Shown: positions 26,061 to 32,088 of the stretch, piece by piece
How positions within the stretch are numbered: position 1 is the stretch's first letter
How the letters are laid out: each line of letters opens with the position of its first letter
Source of the DNA: Melioribacter sp.
Lineage (GTDB): Bacteria; Bacteroidota; Ignavibacteria; Ignavibacteriales; Melioribacteraceae
Assembly: GCA_018333725.1 (NCBI GenBank)
Contig: JAGXSM010000173.1
Span: forward strand, 1-32,088
Length of the DNA: 32,088 nt
Reading direction: 5' to 3'
Notes under the pieces: model-generated
What the model was told of the DNA's origin: nothing
What the model saw: only the letters and a program-made list of their open reading frames with translations
Databases searched by the model: none
Made by a program: the position numbers and the translations under genes

Positions 26061-28466
26061 TTATTTAATTTTTAACTCATGAATTCCGCCGGCGAAATCC
26101 GTCTGCGAATGAATTTCTATTTTTAAGGATTTTGTTCTCACCGTTTCAAAGATTACGCTATTGTATTTATCTTTTTCAACGCCGTATTTATCAATGGTAT
26201 AAACTTCCCTCCATTTATCGCCCTCTTTGTAAAACAATTTCCAGGAAGAAGGAATTCTACATTCTCCAATTCCTGTGTCGTCAAACCAGTAAATATCCAT
26301 TTGCGAAATTTCTTCGGGCTTTTGAAAATCGATTTGAACCCATTCAGTTGATCCTTTATTCGGCCACCAGTGAAAAAACGGGAAGGAGTGATCAATAGAA
26401 TTTTTTGGTTCAAGCCGGTCTGCTATTACCTCGGGATTCTTTCCCGCAGATGAAGTTATTTTTGCATGCGTAAGAAGATCCGATCCGAATAACGGTTGAA
26501 CAACCTTTTCGTCATTAGCAATCCACACACTCATTTCTGTTTTGCCGCGATGCGCCCATGCATAGTACGGAATTGCCATAAAATTTTGCTTCTCCTTAAT
26601 CAATAACTTTTTATCTTTGGCTTGTTTAACACCAGATGATTTTGCCGTAATTACTTCAACACCATTTAAAAGATTATAATGATACTTTGTACTGAATTTT
26701 GTGTCGTTACCGATTAATATATTTCTTGCGTAACCGTTGTTATCAATTCCTTCCGCACAATAAACAAGCGGGCCGCGTTGAAGAGCAATACGGCCTCTAT
26801 CGGCTTCTACATTGTTGTTTGCAGCAATCCGCTTAACTTCCATTGGAAGGATCAATTCAATTTTATCATTGTTCTTCCAAGTTCTGCTAATTCCCGCAAA
26901 TCCTTTTTCAATATTGAATTCGTAAGGTTTACTATTTACAAGAACCGATATTTGTTTTTTCAGTTTATCAATAAAACTATAAAGGTCCGAAGCAACAACT
27001 TCGTCCTGAGCCCATCCGGGAATTCTAAGATTAATTGAAAAATCTTTAGTCTGTTTTTTAAGATTAACAGTAAGAACTATTCTTCCTTCCCACGTATATT
27101 TTGTTTTTTGATTTAAAATAACATCATCATTATCAATTTTAAGATTGGAGGAGTTGTTTGTATAGAGGTTTACAAAAACTTCTTTATCCCTTACCGCGTA
27201 AATATAATTGGCAACCGAGGCAATAAATCTTGTTACATTACCAGGGCAGCAAGCACATTCGAACCAGTTACTTCTTTCATGAGTGCCGAATGATTCGAGG
27301 GGATTTGGATAGAAAAATTTATCGCCGCTAATAGAAATTCCCGATAGCAATGCATTGTATAATGTTCTTTCAAGAATATCGATATATTTACCTTCACCCT
27401 TCAGAAGAAACATTCTGTGATTCCAGTAAACATTAGCAATTGACGCGCAAGTTTCGTTATAAGCACTTGCATTTGGTAGATCGTAATTCGGGCCAAACCC
27501 TTCCCACGAACCGGTTGCGCCAAGTCCCCCTGTTAGATATAATTTTTTACTTACAACATTATCCCAGGTTTTATCCAGTGCTTTGATATAACTTTCGTCG
27601 CCGGTAAGAGCTGCAACATCTGCAATGGCAGAATACATATAAGCAGCGCGCACTGCATGCCCAACTGCTTCGTCCTGTTCGATTATTGGTTTATGATCCT
27701 GTGAATATTCTCCCCACGATTCGCGATCCGTAAGTTCTTTTCCTCTGCCTCTTATATCCAAAAAGTATTTTGCAAGGTTAAGATATTTTTCTTCACCGGT
27801 TAATCTGTATAACTTAACCAGACCAAGTTCAACTTCCTGATGACCCGGTGGTAACTGAACTTTACCGGGACCAAAATCTTTTACTAACAGATCAGCACAT
27901 TTAAGTGCAATGGTTAAAAACGATTTTTTATTTGTTGCCATAAAATGTGCAACCGCCGCTTCGAACATGTGTCCGGCATTGTAAAGCTCGTGGCTCCATT
28001 GCAGATTAGACCACCTTTCGGGACCGATTGACTGCTTCATCTTTTCTGATTTACTTGTTCTTGCTGAATAAATATATCCATCCGGTTCCTGTGCATTAGC
28101 AATTACATCAATTAACTCATCGAGTTTTTTTTCTAATTCCTTATCCGGTTTAAGCATTAATGAATATGATGCGCCTTCAATCACTTTGTAAATGTCGGTA
28201 TCGTCGAATGGATAACGCGTGCAATACTCACCTGTTTTTAATCCCGCCGCAATTTCAAGATTAGTAACACGCCCGGTTGTCTCGTTCATTTTAATTGCAT
28301 ATGGAATTGTAACTGTCCGGTTGGTTTCCATTCTATCGAACCAGAATCCATCACTGATATGAACCTGTGTAAAAGGAACCGGCTGAATTGGATAATCTTT
28401 TCTTGTCTGTGATGTAATTACTGAAACTGTTAATAACAGTAATGCCATAAAAACTATCTTTTTCAT
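26061..28466 (-). CDS. Glycoside hydrolase family 127 (beta-L-arabinofuranosidase, DUF1680) with C-terminal F5/8 type C-like domain
   Basis: NETCASIANVYWNHRMF and WFECACCPGNVTRF, matching the GH127 Glu/Cys zinc-cysteine cluster and nucleophile region. Signal peptide. C-terminal discoidin-like VQIDFQKPEEISQMDIYWFDD...SLKIEI. Confidence 0.93.
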   Translation of the reverse strand: MKKIVFMALLLLTVSVITSQTRKDYPIQPVPFTQVHISDGFWFDRMETNRTVTIPYAIKMNETTGRVTNLEIAAGLKTGEYCTRYPFDDTDIYKVIEGASYSLMLKPDKELEKKLDELIDVIANAQEPDGYIYSARTSKSEKMKQSIGPERWSNLQWSHELYNAGHMFEAAVAHFMATNKKSFLTIALKCADLLVKDFGPGKVQLPPGHQEVELGLVKLYRLTGEEKYLNLAKYFLDIRGRGKELTDRESWGEYSQDHKPIIEQDEAVGHAVRAAYMYSAIADVAALTGDESYIKALDKTWDNVVSKKLYLTGGLGATGSWEGFGPNYDLPNASAYNETCASIANVYWNHRMFLLKGEGKYIDILERTLYNALLSGISISGDKFFYPNPLESFGTHERSNWFECACCPGNVTRFIASVANYIYAVRDKEVFVNLYTNNSSNLKIDNDDVILNQKTKYTWEGRIVLTVNLKKQTKDFSINLRIPGWAQDEVVASDLYSFIDKLKKQISVLVNSKPYEFNIEKGFAGISRTWKNNDKIELILPMEVKRIAANNNVEADRGRIALQRGPLVYCAEGIDNNGYARNILIGNDTKFSTKYHYNLLNGVEVITAKSSGVKQAKDKKLLIKEKQNFMAIPYYAWAHRGKTEMSVWIANDEKVVQPLFGSDLLTHAKITSSAGKNPEVIADRLEPKNSIDHSFPFFHWWPNKGSTEWVQIDFQKPEEISQMDIYWFDDTGIGECRIPSSWKLFYKEGDKWREVYTIDKYGVEKDKYNSVIFETVRTKSLKIEIHSQTDFAGGIHELKIK

Positions 28467-28476
28467 TTTTCTACTC

Positions 28477-29331
28477 TCATTTATTCAATAATTCTGCTAT
28501 CGATCCTTTTAATAGACCATTAAATTCATCCGGTCTTTCCAGCATTAAAAAATGACCGACCCCTTTCATAAATTTTACTTCGTAATCTTTAACGTACTTT
28601 TTATTTTCTTCAATAGATACGGGATACATATCGCAATTAATTGATATAAGAGGAGGATTCAAATTCCGGAGAGTTGGAACAGGATCGTAATAGAATAAAT
28701 TTCTCATTGCACTGACTGCAACTTCTGGAGGTGCCGAGGACATATCATCCACAACTTTATTTACAAGCATTGTGTCGGCATTTGGGGGAAACATTGATCG
28801 AACAAATCCTTTTGTAGTTAGAACGAAATTATCTTGAAACGATTTCAGAAATCCATCCTTCTGTTCCGACGTCCAGTTATCAACAAATGATTGATAAGTA
28901 TCAACGCCTATAATTCCGATTACTTTATTACCCAATTTTTTGGCTGCTTCAAGAATTACGGATCCGCCCATCGAATGTCCGATCAATATCACCTTATTTA
29001 ATTTAAGATGATTAACGACCGCCGCAACATCCTCGCCGAATAATTCCATAGTATAATCTTTGCGGTTCATTCCGGAATTACCATGCCCGGCAAGATCAAT
29101 TGCAACAACTTTGTAGTTATCAGAAAAAAATTCTGCTTGATTATGCCAGTAGGATTTATCGCAGCTCCACCCGTGAACAAAAACTAATCCTGTATCACCA
29201 TTACCGGCCATATCAAACGAAATCTCAACGCCATCAACCGACTTTACTTTCTCTGTCTGTGCAAATACCAAGAAGTTTCCAGTATAAGAGACAAAAAGAA
29301 TTAGCAACATTATAAAATAAATACGCTTCAT
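28477..29331 (-). CDS. Secreted alpha/beta hydrolase
   Basis: GLVFVHGWSCDKSYW oxyanion region, LIGHSMGGSVI nucleophile elbow, C-terminal GVGHFLMLERPDEF. Signal peptide. Confidence 0.93.
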   Translation of the reverse strand: MKRIYFIMLLILFVSYTGNFLVFAQTEKVKSVDGVEISFDMAGNGDTGLVFVHGWSCDKSYWHNQAEFFSDNYKVVAIDLAGHGNSGMNRKDYTMELFGEDVAAVVNHLKLNKVILIGHSMGGSVILEAAKKLGNKVIGIIGVDTYQSFVDNWTSEQKDGFLKSFQDNFVLTTKGFVRSMFPPNADTMLVNKVVDDMSSAPPEVAVSAMRNLFYYDPVPTLRNLNPPLISINCDMYPVSIEENKKYVKDYEVKFMKGVGHFLMLERPDEFNGLLKGSIAELLNK

Positions 29332-29370
29332 GTTCCCCTCAGTTTAATTATTTATAAGTAATATTCAGAG

Positions 29371-32088
29371 TTATTCAATTACTATTGCCGGTAACTCTGC
29401 TTCTTTAATTAGCTTGTTCAATACCGGAATTTCATTTCCTATAATGTTTTTCAATTTCTTAATCTGCTCATCAATCTTTGCAAAGAATTCGTTCTTAAGC
29501 TCTTCAGATTGAACTGTTGGTCTAAAATCTCCATTTGCAACATCGCTTACAAGTGATGCAAGTTTGTCGTTAAGTCTGTTCGGGTAATTAAGCGGGTCCT
29601 GTGGACTTTTATTTTTTGTCTGATAAAGAGTTTCTTCGATTGATGTAAGCTCTTTGCCAGTCTTTTCTATTTCTTTTTTTATTGAATCGGAATCTTTCTT
29701 TTCTTTGAATTTTTCTTTGACGTCGTTTAATTGCTTACGAATAGTTCTAATCTGTTTAATTGCATTGTGGGTTTCTGTAAGCTTATCCCGGCCGGAAAGA
29801 ATAAAATTAAATTGAGCTTTCAAATCATCTATACTTGAAGATGAGCGCGGATCTTTAACAATTTCGAAAGGAACCGAAATGGAATCTTTACCATTAATAA
29901 GTACAGCGGAATATTTACCCGGCACAGCAAGCGGTCCCCGCAATCCACCCTGAGACCATATAATCATTCCATCAAATCTTTCTGCATCTTTGTATCGCAT
30001 ATCCCAGACAAATCTGTTAAGACCTTTCTTAATAGGAATTACCGCAGATCTATCTTTAGTCTTTGGTTTGAATAATGTAATAAACTGATTTCCCTCATCA
30101 TAAAATTTCAGCTCCACCGAATTACTATCCGGTGCATCTTTAAAATAATAATAGAGTATAACCCCGCTCTGCAAATTTTTTCCGGCTAATAATTCATCAC
30201 CTCTTCCTCCGCCGCTAATTCTCCATGTTGGTCGCGGTTGATAAATATGATAATTCATTTTAGCAACATCATCTGTTAATAACCGCAGCGGTGAAATATC
30301 ATCTATCATCCAGAATGATCTTCCCTGAGTAGCAACTATTAAATCTTCATTCTTAATTGTAAGATCTGTAATGGGAACGATTGGTAAATTTTGCTGGAAC
30401 TGCTGCCAGTTATTACCATCGTTAAATGAAATATAGATTCCTTCTTCTGTGCCAGCGAATAATAATCCTTTCCTTATTTTATCTGCTCTTACTACTCTTG
30501 TAAAATGTTTCTGGATGATTCCATTAGTAATTTTTTTCCATGTCTTACCGAAATCGGTTGTTCTTAAAATGTACGGTGAATAATCATCAAGTTTATATCG
30601 TGTTGCCGCTACATAAAGTCCGGCTTCGTTGAACGGGTCGGCTTCAATGCTGTTAATCTGCGCCCATTCAGGTAATAAATTTTTAGGAGGTGTTACATTA
30701 TTCCAGCTGCTTCCGTTATTGGTTGTTACATGAATAAGACCGTCATCGCTTCCTGTCCAGATAATTCCTTCTTTTAAAGGTGATTCTGCTAGGGCAAAGA
30801 TTGTGCAGTAATACTCAACGCTTGTATTGTCTTTTGTTATCGGTCCGCCCGATGGTTTTAATTTTGTTGAATCATTTCTTGTAAGGTCCGGACTAATTGC
30901 CGTCCAGCTTTCTCCACCGTTATTGGTTTTGAAAAGAATATTACCCGCAGCATATAAAACATTCGGATCGTGAATCGAAAACATTAACGGGAAGTTCCAC
31001 TGAAAACGATACTTCATTCCTTCTGCACCGTGCCCGATCGGGTTATCCGGCCAGACATTTACAGTTCTGCTTTCACCGGTTTTATGATTCATCATACCGA
31101 TATAACCGCCGTAATTACCGCCATAAACTATGTCGTTATTTTTCGGATCGGGTGCAATCCATCCGCTCTCTGCGCCGGCTGTTGTTTCCCAATCACGCTC
31201 TCCAATACTTCCACCTTCTGTGCGATGAAGAATTCTAACTGTGCTGTTATCCTGTTGTGCGCCGTAAATTCTGTATGGGAAATAATCGTCGGTTGTTACT
31301 CTGTAGAATTGTGCCGTCGGTTGATTATAGTAAGTACTCCAGGATTTTCCGCCGTCAACAGTAACCTGTGCACCGCCGTCATCACCAATTACCATTATAT
31401 CGGAGTTGTCGGGATTAATCCATAAATCGTGATGATCACCATGCGGTGTAGAAATACTTTCGAAAGACTTTCCGCCGTCTTTAGACCTCCAGAATGAAAC
31501 ATTAAGAACGTAAACTTTATCTACATCTTTTGTATCCGCATAAATTCTTGTGTAATACCATGCACGCTGCCTTAGATTTCTATCGTCATTCATTTTGCGC
31601 CACGTAGCGCCGCCGTTATCAGACCTGAAAACACCGCCCTCTTCAGCTTCAATAATAGCATAAACACGATTCGAGTTTACAGCCGAAACAGTTACTCCAA
31701 TTTTTCCAATTACACCTTTTGGTAATCCTTTATTGTAAGTAAGATTTTTCCATGTATCTCCGCCATCTGTAGATTTCCACAAACCTGATCCTTCGCCGCC
31801 GCTTTCAAATGCGTATGGTTTTCTTATTACTCTCCAAGATGCGGCATAAAGAACACGCGGATTGTTAGGATCCATTATAATATCAACCGTTCCAACTTCG
31901 TTATTAACAAAGAGAATTCTTTCCCATGTTTTACCGCCGTCTTTGCTGCGGTAAATTCCCCGCATTTCGTTAGGACCATAAAGATGTCCAAGACAGGACG
32001 CATAAACGAGGTCGGGATTTTTAGGGTGAATAACAATGTCGGTTATATGTCTCGAATCTTCCAGCCCTATAAACTTCCAGGTAGCGCC
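29371..32088 (-). CDS. BNR/VPS10-like beta-propeller 'glycosyl hydrolase' protein, 5'-truncated by window edge
   Basis: Repeated SKDGGKTW, STDGGDTW, NNGGESW, TDFGKTW Asp-box motifs. The frame continues through the right edge as GATWKFIGLEDSRHITDIVIHPKNPDLVYASCLGHLYGPNEMRG. Confidence 0.93.
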   Translation of the reverse strand, partial: GATWKFIGLEDSRHITDIVIHPKNPDLVYASCLGHLYGPNEMRGIYRSKDGGKTWERILFVNNEVGTVDIIMDPNNPRVLYAASWRVIRKPYAFESGGEGSGLWKSTDGGDTWKNLTYNKGLPKGVIGKIGVTVSAVNSNRVYAIIEAEEGGVFRSDNGGATWRKMNDDRNLRQRAWYYTRIYADTKDVDKVYVLNVSFWRSKDGGKSFESISTPHGDHHDLWINPDNSDIMVIGDDGGAQVTVDGGKSWSTYYNQPTAQFYRVTTDDYFPYRIYGAQQDNSTVRILHRTEGGSIGERDWETTAGAESGWIAPDPKNNDIVYGGNYGGYIGMMNHKTGESRTVNVWPDNPIGHGAEGMKYRFQWNFPLMFSIHDPNVLYAAGNILFKTNNGGESWTAISPDLTRNDSTKLKPSGGPITKDNTSVEYYCTIFALAESPLKEGIIWTGSDDGLIHVTTNNGSSWNNVTPPKNLLPEWAQINSIEADPFNEAGLYVAATRYKLDDYSPYILRTTDFGKTWKKITNGIIQKHFTRVVRADKIRKGLLFAGTEEGIYISFNDGNNWQQFQQNLPIVPITDLTIKNEDLIVATQGRSFWMIDDISPLRLLTDDVAKMNYHIYQPRPTWRISGGGRGDELLAGKNLQSGVILYYYFKDAPDSNSVELKFYDEGNQFITLFKPKTKDRSAVIPIKKGLNRFVWDMRYKDAERFDGMIIWSQGGLRGPLAVPGKYSAVLINGKDSISVPFEIVKDPRSSSSIDDLKAQFNFILSGRDKLTETHNAIKQIRTIRKQLNDVKEKFKEKKDSDSIKKEIEKTGKELTSIEETLYQTKNKSPQDPLNYPNRLNDKLASLVSDVANGDFRPTVQSEELKNEFFAKIDEQIKKLKNIIGNEIPVLNKLIKEAELPAIVIE

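Noticed and set aside
31030-31425. 131-aa plus-strand ORF opposite the BNR/VPS10-like gene
   Set aside because: It is antisense to repeated Asp-box coding sequence, with no RBS or domain support.
1-32088. CRISPR arrays, tRNAs, rRNAs, insertion sequences, prophage or defence genes
   Set aside because: By eye I found no regularly spaced repeats, cloverleaf-like sequence, transposase/integrase motifs or defence-domain proteins. A tRNAscan or CRISPR finder run would be needed for a definitive negative.

Overview
The window reads as a chromosomal segment from a low-to-mid GC member of the Bacteroidota/FCB group, possibly Ignavibacteria. That placement is inferred from protein character and TAnnTTTG-like promoter motifs and was not tested. 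It is gene-dense, with no CRISPR array, tRNA, rRNA, transposase or phage gene that I could support. From left to right it contains: the 3' part of clpX with a strong terminator; a secreted GATase1-like protein of the type often labelled 'asparagine synthetase B'; an FAH-family hydrolase and an FmdB zinc ribbon; a histidine kinase/OmpR-type regulator pair (minus strand); a B12-binding radical SAM protein (HpnP-like architecture); an M49 (DPP III-like) peptidase; an ArsC-family protein and a HAD hydrolase; a tetR-tolC-MFP-RND efflux operon; an M16 peptidase pair (one active, one pseudo-protease with a C-terminal extension); a divergent M61/M1-like metallopeptidase; glycyl-tRNA synthetase; a TPR-histidine kinase; and a probable operon of BNR/VPS10-like protein, alpha/beta hydrolase, GH127 beta-L-arabinofuranosidase and DinB-like protein. 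The strongest unexpected observation is that glycyl-tRNA synthetase has no ATG, GTG or TTG codon available for its conserved N-terminus. The reading frame is bounded by an in-frame TAG, and the best candidate start is ATC behind a Shine-Dalgarno-like AGAGG, which would be an infC-like non-canonical start. A second is a pair of inverted, degenerate 7-bp-period repeat arrays between the 'asnB-like' gene and the FAH gene.
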